DNA of 37,971 nucleotides from an uncultured beta proteobacterium. Its GTDB lineage: Bacteria; Pseudomonadota; Gammaproteobacteria; Burkholderiales; Burkholderiaceae. Position 1 is the first letter of the stretch, and each line of letters starts with the position of its first letter. The stretch covers positions 1 to 37,971 of the forward strand of contig CAIMZP010000142.1 of the NCBI GenBank assembly GCA_903846025.1, written 5' to 3'. Positions 23,186-34,000 of this stretch are shown one piece after another. Both the position numbers and the translations under genes were made by a program. The notes beneath the pieces are model-generated. The model saw nothing but the letters and a program-made list of their open reading frames with translations. It ran no database searches and was not told the DNA's origin.

Positions 23186-23920
23186 ATGCCTTTAATTAAA
23201 GTTCGGGATCTCGTCAAAGAGTTTGATGGGCAAACCGTCCTCTCAAATATTCAGCTTGATCTCAATGAAGGTGATGTACAGGTCTTAATGGGTGCTTCAG
23301 GCTCTGGTAAATCTACTTTGTTGCGTTGCTTAAATCGTTTGATTGAGCCTACTTCTGGATCCATTATCTTTAGAGATAAAGAAGTGCTTGGCCCTAATGT
23401 TGATGTAAGAGAGTTACGCAAGCAAATTGGTTTTGTGTTTCAACAGTTTGCTTTGTATAGCCATTTAAGTGTTTTAGATAATGTCACTCTAGGCCTTCGT
23501 AAATTGCATCACCTGGGTAAGGAAGAGGCCAAAGAAAGGGCCCTCTTGGAGTTATCGCACTTTGACATGACTGCTCATCGTGAAAAATACCCATCGCAAC
23601 TTTCTGGTGGTCAAAAGCAACGTGTGGCAATTGCACGCGCTTTAGCCATGGACCCAGCTGTCTTGGTTTTGGATGAGCCTACTTCTGCTCTGGACCCAAT
23701 CATGTCGCGCGATGTGGCTGATTTAATTAATCGCTTACACGGTGAAGGCATCACCATGATTTGCGTAACTCATGATCTTCACTTGGCTAGAAATATCGCC
23801 GATACAGTCATGTTTTTGGACAAAGGGATCATTCGTGCAAATGATCGTATTGATCATCTTAGTAAAGATGCCAATCCGGAAATACGCGCTTTTTTTAGCG
23901 CCGAGGACCAGACCAAATGA
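23186..23920 (+). CDS. Amino-acid-type ABC transporter ATP-binding protein
   Basis: Walker A GASGSGKST, signature LSGGQKQRVAIARAL, Walker B AVLVLDEPTSALDP. Confidence 0.95.
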   Translation: MPLIKVRDLVKEFDGQTVLSNIQLDLNEGDVQVLMGASGSGKSTLLRCLNRLIEPTSGSIIFRDKEVLGPNVDVRELRKQIGFVFQQFALYSHLSVLDNVTLGLRKLHHLGKEEAKERALLELSHFDMTAHREKYPSQLSGGQKQRVAIARALAMDPAVLVLDEPTSALDPIMSRDVADLINRLHGEGITMICVTHDLHLARNIADTVMFLDKGIIRANDRIDHLSKDANPEIRAFFSAEDQTK

Positions 23921-24582
23921 ATGGATGGGGATCCTTCCAGAGGGATCTTTTGGAGCAACTTCCTTTAATTTTTGCTGGCTTAGTAAAGACCTTGCAACTA
24001 GCTGGATTAATCAGCGTTTCCGGTTTGCTGCTAGGTATTGGAGTTTTCTATCTCACGCTCAGTAAGAGTAAGTTAATCCGTGGCGCTATTAACAGTTACA
24101 TTTCTTTCTTTATTGGTATGCCTTTAATTGTTTTGCTGTTTTTGATGTATTACGGTTTACCTCAATGGGGCGTGCGTCTCTCACCCTTTACAGTAGCGTT
24201 TATTGGATTTACTTTTAACGTGGCGGCGTATAACGCAGCTTATCTGAAGACGGCATATAACGGCCTTGATAAGAGCCAACTAGAGGCAGCCAGCGCACAA
24301 GGTTTTAATTCTTTGCAAATATTTCAATGGATTACCTTACCGCAAGTAGTTCGTTTATCCATTCCGGCATTAACTAATCAAGTGATTGCTAATCTTAAAG
24401 ATAGTTCGGTTGCATTTTTGATTCAGTACACGGAATTTTTTGCCCGTGTTCAAGAGTTGGCCGCTACTAATTTTCAATTCTTCAAGGCTTATCTGCTCGC
24501 AGCCTTGGTTTATTTAACGCTGGTTTCGGTGATTGTTTTTTTTGCTCGGTCTATAGAAAAGCGATTTCTAATATCTTTGTAA
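23917..24582 (+). CDS. Amino-acid-type ABC transporter permease (second)
   Basis: ISFFIGMPLIVLLFLMYYGLPQWG... LEAASAQGFNSLQIFQWITLPQ; ATGA overlap with the ATPase gene. Confidence 0.9.
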   Translation: MNGWGSFQRDLLEQLPLIFAGLVKTLQLAGLISVSGLLLGIGVFYLTLSKSKLIRGAINSYISFFIGMPLIVLLFLMYYGLPQWGVRLSPFTVAFIGFTFNVAAYNAAYLKTAYNGLDKSQLEAASAQGFNSLQIFQWITLPQVVRLSIPALTNQVIANLKDSSVAFLIQYTEFFARVQELAATNFQFFKAYLLAALVYLTLVSVIVFFARSIEKRFLISL

Positions 24583-24590
24583 GGATAAAA

Positions 24591-24620
24591 AAAGATAGCG
24601 ATCTTTAGATCGCTATCTTT
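24591..24620. terminator. Bidirectional terminator between convergent genes
   Basis: AAAGATAGCGATC TTTA GATCGCTATCTTT, perfect 13-bp stem; A run upstream and T run in the right arm. Confidence 0.92.
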
Positions 24621-24650
24621 CTGAAGGATTTCACTCCCTAAATCAGTTTT

Positions 24651-26171
24651 TTATTTTGATGTTGGCATTGCAAACTCTGCACCTTTAGCAATACCTTCAG
24701 GCCAACGCTGCATCACACTCTTTTGTTTGGTATAAAAGCGGACACCTTCTTTACCATAAGCGTGCATATCGCCAAAGATGGACTTCTTCCAACCGCCAAA
24801 GCCATGCCAAGCCATGGGCACAGGAATGGGGACATTAATGCCCACCATCCCTACCTCGACGCGACGGGCAAATTCACGGGCAATGTTGCCATCACTAGTG
24901 AAGCAAGCTACACCGTTACCAAATTCGCAGGAGTTCACTAGATTTAACGCATCGGTAAAGTTGGCAACGCGCAAGCAAGACAGGACTGGTCCAAAGATTT
25001 CTTCTAGGTAGATCTTCATATCAGGAGTAACGCCATCAAAGAGGGTGCCACCAATAAAGAAACCATCTTCATAACCAGCAACTTTTAGACCGCGACCGTC
25101 AACCAATAGTTTGGCGCCAGCAGTAACGCCGCTCTCGATGTATCCAGTAATGCGATCTAAAGCTGCCTTGCTGACAATCGGACCCATCTCGGCATCAAGT
25201 TCCATGCCATTTTTTACTTTGAGGGTTTTGGTGCGTTCAATTAACTTAGGCATGATTTTTTCAGCTACATCGCCAACCAGAACTGCAACTGAGATAGCCA
25301 TGCAACGCTCGCCAGCAGAACCATAAGCAGCACCAATTAAGGCATCAATCGCCTTATCAATATCAGCATCGGGCATGATGACCATGTGGTTCTTGGCGCC
25401 ACCTAATGCTTGGGAGCGTTTGCCAAAGTGAGCGCAGCGCTCATAAAGGTAGTTAGCAATCGGGGTTGAACCAACAAAGCTGACCGCCTTCACATGAGGG
25501 TTCTCAATCAATGCGTCTACCGCCTCTTTATCGCCCTGGACCACGTTAAATACGCCGTCTGGTAAGCCTGCCTCAGTTAAAAGCTTGGCCATAAACAAAG
25601 AGGCAGATGGATCAGTCGGACTTGGTTTGAGGATGAAGGTATTGCCACAGGCAATTGCTACAGGGAACATCCACATTGGAACCATCACAGGGAAGTTAAA
25701 GGGTGTAACACCCGCAACCACGCCCAAAGGCTGACGCATGACCCAGTTATCGATCCCGGTAGAGACTTGCTCGGTATAGTCGCCTTTAAGAAGCTCAGGA
25801 ATGCCAGTGGCAAATTCGACAATTTCAATGCCGCGGGTGACTTCACCTTGGGCGTCAGTAAATACCTTGCCGTGTTCGGCAGTGATGATGGCAGCTAACT
25901 CATCACGGTTGGCATTAAGAAGCTCTAAGTACTTAAACATAATCCTAGCGCGACGCAAGGGAGAGGTCTGACCCCAGCTCTGAAATGCAGCCTGAGCGAC
26001 GGCAACCACATCATCAACCTCTTTGCGGCTGGCCAAGGCTACGCGCCTAGCTACAATGCCTTTAGTGGGGTTGAATACATCAGCGAAGCGGCCATCGTGA
26101 GGGTTGAGCTCCTTGCCACCAACAAAGTGGCCGATATCTTTTTTAGATTCAAAGGGTTGCGGTGCATTCAT
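24651..26171 (-). CDS. mmsA: Methylmalonate-semialdehyde dehydrogenase (CoA-acylating)
   Basis: [38 protein letters not shown]...; [50 protein letters not shown]-track start 26189 is 6 codons upstream. Confidence 0.92.
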   Translation of the reverse strand: MNAPQPFESKKDIGHFVGGKELNPHDGRFADVFNPTKGIVARRVALASRKEVDDVVAVAQAAFQSWGQTSPLRRARIMFKYLELLNANRDELAAIITAEHGKVFTDAQGEVTRGIEIVEFATGIPELLKGDYTEQVSTGIDNWVMRQPLGVVAGVTPFNFPVMVPMWMFPVAIACGNTFILKPSPTDPSASLFMAKLLTEAGLPDGVFNVVQGDKEAVDALIENPHVKAVSFVGSTPIANYLYERCAHFGKRSQALGGAKNHMVIMPDADIDKAIDALIGAAYGSAGERCMAISVAVLVGDVAEKIMPKLIERTKTLKVKNGMELDAEMGPIVSKAALDRITGYIESGVTAGAKLLVDGRGLKVAGYEDGFFIGGTLFDGVTPDMKIYLEEIFGPVLSCLRVANFTDALNLVNSCEFGNGVACFTSDGNIAREFARRVEVGMVGINVPIPVPMAWHGFGGWKKSIFGDMHAYGKEGVRFYTKQKSVMQRWPEGIAKGAEFAMPTSK

Positions 26172-26333
26172 AGTAATTTTACTTAACAATTTATGGGGCG
26201 TTAATGAAATGAAGCGATGAGGTACTGAGCCTGCGAAACTTCACAGTCTCGTTTATTCTGCTCTTTAGTATTCTATCGCTTTCGGCATTTTTTAGCTTTT
26301 TTCCCCAACGGTTCAGCACTTAAAGGTCCTTAA

Positions 26334-27455
26334 ATGAGTCTGCTTTTTTCTAATTACATCCTAGGCTCCCCTAGGGGTCCTTTAACTCTTTCTAACCGGA
26401 TTGTGGTGGCGCCAATGTGCCAATATTCTGCCGTTAATGGTGAGGCGCAGGATTGGCATCTGATGCATTGGGCTAACTTACTTAATAGCGGGGCGGCCCT
26501 TTTCATTATTGAGGCTACTGGGGTTACGCCAGAAGGTCGCATTACCCCAGCTTGTCTTGGCTTATGGGATGACCGTACTGAGCTTGCCTTACAAGATAAG
26601 TTGTCCAGAGCGCGAAAATTAGCACCAACAACGCCAGTATTTATTCAGCTGGCACATGCTGGTCGTAAAGCTTCAAGCGCCACTCCTTGGGCTGGTGGAC
26701 AGCTAATACCCTTAGACCAGGGCGGATGGGAAACTGAGGCACCTTCAGCCATTCCCCAGCTAGAGGGGGAGCGCTTGCCCCATGAGTTATCCAAAGTTGA
26801 ATTGCAAGATCTGATTCAGGCTTTCGTAGTGGCGGCACAGCGTGCCGACCGTGTTGGTGTAGATGGTATTGAATTGCATGGCGCTCATGGCTACCTCTTG
26901 CATCAGTTTTTATCACCGATTGCCAATCAACGTACAGATGAATACGGCGGATCTTTTGAAAACCGAATTCGTTTTCCGTTGGAACTATTTAAAGCGGTAC
27001 GTGCAGCCTATCAAGGTGTATTGGGCATTCGAATTTCAGCAAGTGATTGGATTGAGGGTGGTTGGACGCCAGAAGAAACCGCGGCCTTTGCGACCCAACT
27101 CAAGCCCATTGGTTGCGACTATGTGCATATCTCTTCAGGTGGTATTTCTCCGAAGCAAAAGATTGCAATTGGACCTGGCTATCAAGTACCTTTTGCCAAG
27201 ATCGTCAAAGATCAATCGGGGATACCAACCATGGCTGTTGGTCTAATTACCGACCCCCATCAGGCTGAAGCCATTCTGGAAAAGGGCGATGCAGATTTAA
27301 TCGCTTTAGCCCGTGCTTTCTTATACAAACCACGTTGGGGCTGGGAAGCTGCCACTGCCATGGGCGGTATCGTGGCATCCAATGAGCGCTATTGGCGTTG
27401 CTTACCCCGTGAGGCCCAAGCTATTTTTGGAGATGTTAAGGTCGGTCAAAGATAA
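26334..27455 (+). CDS. NADH:flavin oxidoreductase, Old Yellow Enzyme family (YqjM/NamA-like)
   Basis: IVVAPMCQYSAVNGEAQDWHLMHW, QLAHAGRKAS, GIELHGAHGYLLHQFLSPIANQRTDEYGGSFENRIRFPLE. Confidence 0.93.
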   Translation: MSLLFSNYILGSPRGPLTLSNRIVVAPMCQYSAVNGEAQDWHLMHWANLLNSGAALFIIEATGVTPEGRITPACLGLWDDRTELALQDKLSRARKLAPTTPVFIQLAHAGRKASSATPWAGGQLIPLDQGGWETEAPSAIPQLEGERLPHELSKVELQDLIQAFVVAAQRADRVGVDGIELHGAHGYLLHQFLSPIANQRTDEYGGSFENRIRFPLELFKAVRAAYQGVLGIRISASDWIEGGWTPEETAAFATQLKPIGCDYVHISSGGISPKQKIAIGPGYQVPFAKIVKDQSGIPTMAVGLITDPHQAEAILEKGDADLIALARAFLYKPRWGWEAATAMGGIVASNERYWRCLPREAQAIFGDVKVGQR

Positions 27456-27482
27456 ATTTCCAGTGAGCAAAGGGCAACAATC

Positions 27483-28493
27483 GTGAAGCAGGTAGCGCTA
27501 CATAGCAGGTCCGTTATTAAACTGTTTAGAGGGCTAGATCGAACGCTGGCGATGATAGGAATTATTTTGGGCATGAGTCTTGCTCATGCCCAAACATTTC
27601 CTGATCACGCGATTGCTTTGGTTGTGCCCAATCCTCCTGGCGGTTTGGTGGACACTTCAGCGCGTTTATTAAGCGAGCCCCTATCTAGAGTAATTGGGCA
27701 AACTGTAATAGTCGATAACAAGCCTGGTGCCAGCGGGAATATCGCCTACCAATATGTTGCCAATGCTAAGCCTGATGGCTACACCTTGTTGATTTCCTAT
27801 TCGGGATACCACGTGGGTAATCCAGCGCTAATGGATAAGTTGCCCTGGGACCCAATAAAAGATTTTTCTCCTGTGGCGCTGTTAACGGTTTCAACTAATG
27901 TAATTGCGGTTCATCCGTCTGTTCCAGTAAATAACTTGAAAGAACTGATTGCTTACGCTAAAGCCAACCCTGGCAAGCTCAATTATGCATCCCAAGGAAA
28001 TGGCTCTGTTTCACATATCGGGACAGAAGTATTTAAGCAAACCACGGGAATTGATATGGTCCACGTACCTTATAAGGGCTCCGGAGCAGCGATTCAGGAT
28101 GTTTTGGCTGGCCAAGCTCAGGTCTTTATCACTACACCACCATCAGTGATGCAGTATGTTCAAAGTGGTAAGTTAAAGGGCTTAGCAGTCACCGGTAAAA
28201 GCCGTCATCCTGGAATGCCCAATGTTCCAACAACAGCAGAAGCAGGGTTACCTTCGTTCCAACTTGAATCGTGGGTGGCCTTATATGCCCCCGCGGGGAC
28301 ACCAGCTCCCGTGATTGATAAATTAACGCAATCCGTTAAGAAAAGCTTAGCTCTGCCTGAGGTAAAGGAGAGGGCGGCTATTGCTGGTGTTGAGCTGCGC
28401 TATCTCAACCCCGTTGCAATGGATGCTTTACTGAAGAAGGAGTTGCCCTACTGGAATAAGGCCATTAAGGCAGCCAACATTACACTTGATTAA
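27483..28493 (+). CDS. Tripartite tricarboxylate transporter / Bug-family solute-binding protein
   Basis: Signal peptide ...MIGIILGMSLAHAQ; FPDHAIALVVPNPPGGLVDTSARLLSEPLS; VHVPYKGSGAAIQDVLAGQAQVF. GTG start 27483; ATG 27552 is an alternative. Confidence 0.92.
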   Translation: MKQVALHSRSVIKLFRGLDRTLAMIGIILGMSLAHAQTFPDHAIALVVPNPPGGLVDTSARLLSEPLSRVIGQTVIVDNKPGASGNIAYQYVANAKPDGYTLLISYSGYHVGNPALMDKLPWDPIKDFSPVALLTVSTNVIAVHPSVPVNNLKELIAYAKANPGKLNYASQGNGSVSHIGTEVFKQTTGIDMVHVPYKGSGAAIQDVLAGQAQVFITTPPSVMQYVQSGKLKGLAVTGKSRHPGMPNVPTTAEAGLPSFQLESWVALYAPAGTPAPVIDKLTQSVKKSLALPEVKERAAIAGVELRYLNPVAMDALLKKELPYWNKAIKAANITLD

Positions 28494-28552
28494 GCTTGGC
28501 TGCAACAGAGTAAAGTCATGGTCTTTAGTATCCCATTCAAAATAAGCACAAG

Positions 28553-29212
28553 ATGAAGCAACACTCCATAAGAGAAGCGTGGTTAGAAGACGCAGTACGA
28601 CATTTAGAGCCCGTCTTTTCTAAGGCTGGCTATGCCATACCTCCCGTTCGGGTTTCCTGTGGATTTCCAGCCTCTAGTAGCCCTAGAACGACTTTAGGCC
28701 AATGCTGGCCCCGTGAACGTTCGGGGGGTGGGGTTAACGAAATATTTATCTCTCCTAAACTCGATGACCCAGTTCAATTGCTAGACACCCTAGTGCATGA
28801 ACTCTGCCATGCGGTTGATGATTGCTTTAGTGGACATGGTGAGGATTTTAAGGGTATCGCGCAAACTGTTGGTCTAGAGGGGCCAGCAAGAATGGCGCAT
28901 GCCACCGAAGAACTGGTTGTCAGACTAATGATGATCAGCCAAGAATTAGGGCCTTATCCGCATCAGGCAATTGTCTTTCCGCCCCCAAGACCTAGTAATG
29001 CCATTCGCAATAAAGCTAAGTGCGGGCAGTGCGGTTATGAAGTTACCTTATTAAAGCGCTGGGCTACATATGGAGCACCTATTTGCCCTAAGGATAATAT
29101 TCGGATGCAAGAGGCTATTGCTGAGACCATTGAAAACACCACTGAGCACGATAGTGAATCCATCAAGGACACGAAGTCCAAGCGGGATGAAATCCGCCGA
29201 GCAATTAGCTAA
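28553..29212 (+). CDS. SprT-like zinc-metalloprotease-fold protein
   Basis: LDTLVHELCHAVDDCFSGHGEDFKGIA (HExxH-like HELCH) and C-terminal CGQCGYEVTLLKRWATYGAPICPKD ribbon-like segment. Confidence 0.85.
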   Translation: MKQHSIREAWLEDAVRHLEPVFSKAGYAIPPVRVSCGFPASSSPRTTLGQCWPRERSGGGVNEIFISPKLDDPVQLLDTLVHELCHAVDDCFSGHGEDFKGIAQTVGLEGPARMAHATEELVVRLMMISQELGPYPHQAIVFPPPRPSNAIRNKAKCGQCGYEVTLLKRWATYGAPICPKDNIRMQEAIAETIENTTEHDSESIKDTKSKRDEIRRAIS

Positions 29213-29255
29213 GTTACCGACATATTAAAATAACCATACTTAGGAGATCAAAAAA

Positions 29256-30341
29256 ATGAATGCAAACAAGATTATTAAGAACCCAAAAATTGCCGTGATC
29301 GCTGGCGATGGTATCGGCAAAGAAGTGATGCCAGAAGGGGTGCGAGCTTTAGAGGCTGCTAACAAAAAGTTTAATATCGGCATGCAATTTGATCATTTTG
29401 ATTTTGCTAGTTGTGATTATTATTTAAAGCACGGCAAGATGATGCCGGATGACTGGTTTGATACGCTGATGAAGTACGACGCTATTTTCTTTGGCGCAGT
29501 AGGTATGCCCGATATTCTTCCTGATCACGTTTCATTATGGGGTAGTCTGATCCAGTTTCGCCGCGGCTTTGATCAGTATGTGAATTTACGTCCCGTGCGA
29601 CTGTTGCCTGGCGTGCCTTGCCCTCTAGCCAACCGCAAACCAGGGGATATTGATTTCTTTGTGGTACGCGAGAATACTGAGGGTGAGTACTCAAGTGTTG
29701 GTGGAAAAATGTTTCCCGATACTGATCGTGAGTTTGTTATTCAAGAATCAGTTTTTACCCGCCAAGGCGTTGACCGTATTCTTAAATATGCCTATGACTT
29801 AGCTCAAAGCCGCCCGAAGAAGCATTTAACTTCAGCAACGAAGTCAAACGGAATTGCGATCACCATGCCTTATTGGGATGAGCGTGTAGAGACTATGGCC
29901 AAGAAATTTACCGATGTAAGAACTGACAAATATCACATTGATATTTTGACCGCTCAATTTGTCATGAACCCAGATCGCTTTGACGTGGTAGTTGCTAGTA
30001 ATTTATTCGGGGATATTCTTTCCGATCTCGGTCCAGCTTGTACTGGCACGATTGCAATAGCACCTTCCGGTAGCATTAATCCAGAGGGTAAGTTTCCATC
30101 ATTGTTTGAGCCTGTACATGGATCCGCTCCTGATATTTACGGCAAGATGATTGCCAACCCTATTGGTCAAATCTGGAGCGGCTCAATGATGCTTGATCAC
30201 TTGGGTTACCCCGAAGCTGGATTGGCGATCTTTACTGCAATCGAGAAAGTCTTGGCAGCAGGAGGTTCATCGCTGACTCCAGACCTGGGTGGCTCCGCTA
30301 AGACAGATGACCTAGGCAAAGCTATTGCAGCTGCGATTTGA
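29256..30341 (+). CDS. Tartrate/D-malate dehydrogenase, isocitrate/isopropylmalate dehydrogenase family
   Basis: KIAVIAGDGIGKEVMPEGVRALEAA, FVVRENTEGEYSSVGG, NLFGDILSDLGPACTGTIAIAPSGSINPEGKFPSLFEPVHGSAPDI. Confidence 0.88.
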   Translation: MNANKIIKNPKIAVIAGDGIGKEVMPEGVRALEAANKKFNIGMQFDHFDFASCDYYLKHGKMMPDDWFDTLMKYDAIFFGAVGMPDILPDHVSLWGSLIQFRRGFDQYVNLRPVRLLPGVPCPLANRKPGDIDFFVVRENTEGEYSSVGGKMFPDTDREFVIQESVFTRQGVDRILKYAYDLAQSRPKKHLTSATKSNGIAITMPYWDERVETMAKKFTDVRTDKYHIDILTAQFVMNPDRFDVVVASNLFGDILSDLGPACTGTIAIAPSGSINPEGKFPSLFEPVHGSAPDIYGKMIANPIGQIWSGSMMLDHLGYPEAGLAIFTAIEKVLAAGGSSLTPDLGGSAKTDDLGKAIAAAI

Positions 30342-30359
30342 CTGTAGAGTAGAGCGTTT

Positions 30360-31070
30360 TTAGCTGGCGATACTAAGAGGACTCCATATGGGGTCCTTTT
30401 TACTTGCTTTAGCAATCTCAATCAAGATTTTCTCATGCAGAAGGCAGTCCTCATTGCTTGCACTGAGAATTTTAAGGTTGCTTGGTAGAGCTTTTACGTG
30501 CCCAGAGGCATCAGTGCCTACGGTATAGTCAATTAGATCAATTGAGAGATCCTCTTGACCACGAGTCATAGCTACATAAACCTCAGCCAATAACTGTGCA
30601 TCCAGCAAAGCTCCATGCAATGTCCTATGTTTATTGCTAATGGCAAAACGTTCGCAAAGCGCATCTAAGGAATTGCGTTTACCTGGGAACATTTGTCGCG
30701 CATCTAACAAGGTGTCTGTTATTTTTGCCGCTAAACCTCTAAAGGGAGGGCGCTTCAATAGCGCGAATTCATTATCTAGGAAGCCCAAATCAAAGGGTGC
30801 ATTATGGATTACCACCTCAGAGCCATCTACAAACTCGATGAGCTCTTCAACAATATGAGAAAAGGTGGGTTTGTCAGACAGGAACTCTCTAGATAAACCA
30901 TGTACTGCAAATGCGCCAGCATCAATATCTCGCTCAGGATTGACATAGTAATGAAAAGTACGATCCGTTAGGCGACGCCCTATCATTTCTACGCAACCAA
31001 TTTCAATGATGCGATCGCCAGTGGCAGGATTAAGGCCGGTAGTTTCGGTATCGAGAATAACTTGGCGCAT
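30360..31070 (-). CDS. dnaQ: DNA polymerase III epsilon subunit (3'-5' proofreading exonuclease)
   Basis: MRQVILDTETTGLNPATGDRIIEIGCVEMIGRRLT (ExoI DxE), VIHNAPFDLGFLDNEF, HRTLHGALLDAQLLAEVYVAMT. Confidence 0.96.
   Translation of the reverse strand: MRQVILDTETTGLNPATGDRIIEIGCVEMIGRRLTDRTFHYYVNPERDIDAGAFAVHGLSREFLSDKPTFSHIVEELIEFVDGSEVVIHNAPFDLGFLDNEFALLKRPPFRGLAAKITDTLLDARQMFPGKRNSLDALCERFAISNKHRTLHGALLDAQLLAEVYVAMTRGQEDLSIDLIDYTVGTDASGHVKALPSNLKILSASNEDCLLHEKILIEIAKASKKDPIWSPLSIAS
30375..30401 (+). terminator. Rho-independent terminator for the plus-strand dehydrogenase, inside the dnaQ 3' coding end
   Basis: AGGACTCC ATAT GGGGTCCT (8-bp stem, one G-T) followed by TTTT. Confidence 0.75.
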
Positions 31071-34000
31071 TAGGTGCCCTCAAGAACGGTTTGGGGAATA
31101 TCCATTGGACCAGTGCCTGCATATTTATCCAAGTAGAGATAAATGACTGGCGTAATGATCAAAGTAACGAATTGAGAAAAGATTAAGCCACCAGCGACGC
31201 TTATGCCTAATGGTTGGCGAAGTTCAGCACCAGCACCAATTCCAAAGGCAATTGGAAGCGCACCCATTAAAGCGGCAACAGTGGTCATCATAATAGGGCG
31301 AAAGCGCAAGATACAGGCTTCGCGAATAGCCTGCTCTGGTGTCATCCCTCGATTACGTTGAGCCTCAAGGGCGAAGTCAATCATTAAAATCGCATTCTTT
31401 TTAACGATACCAATCAAGAGCAGAATGCCAATCGATGCAATAACAGTAAGTTCAAATCCAAAAAGACGCAATGATATGAGGGCGCCAATTGCAGCCGACG
31501 GCAGCCCCGCTAAAATCGTAAGAGGGTGAATGTAGCTTTCGTAGAGAACTCCTAGGAGAACATAAATTACCCCAAGTGCCGCCAAAATTAAAATTAACTG
31601 ACCAGATTGATTGCTTTTAAATACGGCTGCATCACCACCGTAGCTAGTGATGATTGAGGAGGGCAATCCAATCTCTTTGGTGAAATCCTCAATCTTTTTA
31701 GTCGCATCGCCAAGGAAAATATCTGGCGCCAAATTGAAGGAAAGTGTAACCGCAGGAATTTGCCCCTGGTGATTCACGGCAGTTGGACCTACTGTTCGAA
31801 CGAAGCTTGCAACGCTCGAGAGTGGGACTAATTTATCGGTGGCACGTCCGCGAACGTAGACTTTATTTAAATCCGTTTCGTATTGACGATCCTCTTCAGC
31901 AGCTTCTAAAATTGCATAATAAGTATTAACTGGGGTATAGATGGTTGATACTTGACGCTCGCCAAATGAAGAGTAAAGCGCAGAGCGAATATCAGCAATC
32001 GTGACACCAGCGTTAGCCGCTTGATCTCGATTAATTTTGATTTGGACATTAAGCCCTTTTAATTGCGAATCGCTCGTTACATCTCGGAAAATAGGGTCCG
32101 CACGCATCTTCTGCATTAGCTTATCGGCCCACTCATTTACACCCTCGAAGCCAACACTTTGAAGGGTAAATTGATAGCGGCTCTTGCTACTCTTACCGCC
32201 GAGTTGCAAGTTTTGTACTGGACGCATGTAAACCTGAAGCCCGGGCAACCCCTTGAATCTGGTTCGCAGGCTTTCCATAACCAGGGACATTTTCTGGCGC
32301 TTGAATTTATCTTTAAGAATAATAAAGATGCGACCTGTATTGGTGCCCGAGCTTGCTCCACCTCCAATGACAGAGATGGAGCTCTCTACATTGGGATCCG
32401 AGTTTACTAATTCAGCGGCTTGATCTTGCAGAGCTAGCATTGACTTGAAGGAAATATCTTCAGATGCTTCGGTAGTGGCCAAGATTTGGCCAATATCTTC
32501 CTCTGGAAAGAAGCCCTTAGGACTGTAAATAAAAAGAACAACTGTAATCACAAAGCTGGCAATTGCGCCCCAGAGTACTTTCTTGCGATTTTTTAGGGCT
32601 AGATCTAAGTAGTGAATGTAGGTCTTAAGTAGCCAATCAAATCCGCGGTCGAACTTTTTGTTGATAGCATATTCCTTAGCATGATGCCCAGGCTTTGGTA
32701 AGAATCGGCTACATAGCATTGGAACGACAGTGAGAGAAACAAGGGCTGATACCAATATGGACAGCGATACGACCACGGCAAATTCTCTAAATAAAAGACC
32801 TATAGGTCCCGCCATAAAAAACAGCGGGATAAACACTGCAACCAAAGAAATAGAGATGGAAATAATGGTAAAACCCACCTCCTTGCTTCCCTTGAGGGAG
32901 GCTTTCAGTGGATCCATGCCTTCTTCGATATAGCGCATGATGTTTTCTAGAACGACAATGGCATCATCGACCACCAAGCCTACCGCCAGCGTAATTCCTA
33001 GTAAAGAAATATTATCTAAACTGTACCCAAGGAAGTAAAGCAAAAAGAATGCGCCAATTAAGGAGATGGGCAGGCTAATAGAGGGAATAACTGTTGCTGA
33101 CACATGTTTTAAAAACAGGAAAATTACTAAGACAACCAGTAGGACGGTAAGGCCTAGAGTGAGGTTGACATCGTGAATCGATTCAATAATGGAGAGCGAT
33201 CGATCGTTAAGAAGCTGTAGTTTGATTGATGCTGGCATTTGCTTTTGCAATTGCGGTAGTAAGGACTTAATCGAGTCAACTACTTCCACAGTGTTGGCGC
33301 TAGGTTGACGTAAAACGGCGATAGCAACGGAACGTTCACCACCTGCAGTAGCCCATGTCTTAACGTCTTCATAACTCTGACTTACCTCTGCTACGTCTTT
33401 CAGATAGACCGGCAAACCATTTTTTTGAGTAATGACAAGATTCGCAAATTCTTCTGGCTTAACTAGCTGTGGGTTTGCATAAATGGTGATTGACTGACGC
33501 GGGCCATCAAGAACCCCAACAGGGCTATTGGTATTTGCTTTATTGATAGCGGACGCTACGTCATCCATCGTCAGATTTCGGTTGGCCAGTGCATCGGGGT
33601 GTACTCGAATTCGAACCGCATATCTTTTTGCGCCGTAAACCAAGACCTGAGCTACCCCACTAATTGTGGAAAGATTTGGCGACAGTAAATTTTCCGCATA
33701 ATCATTTAACTCTGATAGGTTGACGGAAGGGGAGCTCATTCGCACCACTAAGACTGGCGTATCTGCGGGGTTTACTTTTCGATAAGACGGTGGAATTGTC
33801 ATTTCGATCGGAAGACGTTTTTGAGCCCGCAGCATGGCAGCTTGAACATCAACTGCTGCCTTATCAATATCTCTATCGTTATTAAATTCCAGCGTAATGT
33901 TCGTAGTGCCTAGGAAATTACTTGAACTAATGACGGTAATACCATCAATTGTGGAGAATTCTTTTTCCAGAGGCAGAGCTACTGAAGCCGCCATATTTTC

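Noticed and set aside
26863-27246. 127-aa alternative-frame ORF inside the OYE gene
   Set aside because: Shadow ORF within a well-supported flavin oxidoreductase.
28716-28732. G-rich run GGGGGGTGGGG in the SprT-like gene as a possible G-quadruplex
   Set aside because: Only two long G tracts, no canonical four-tract arrangement.
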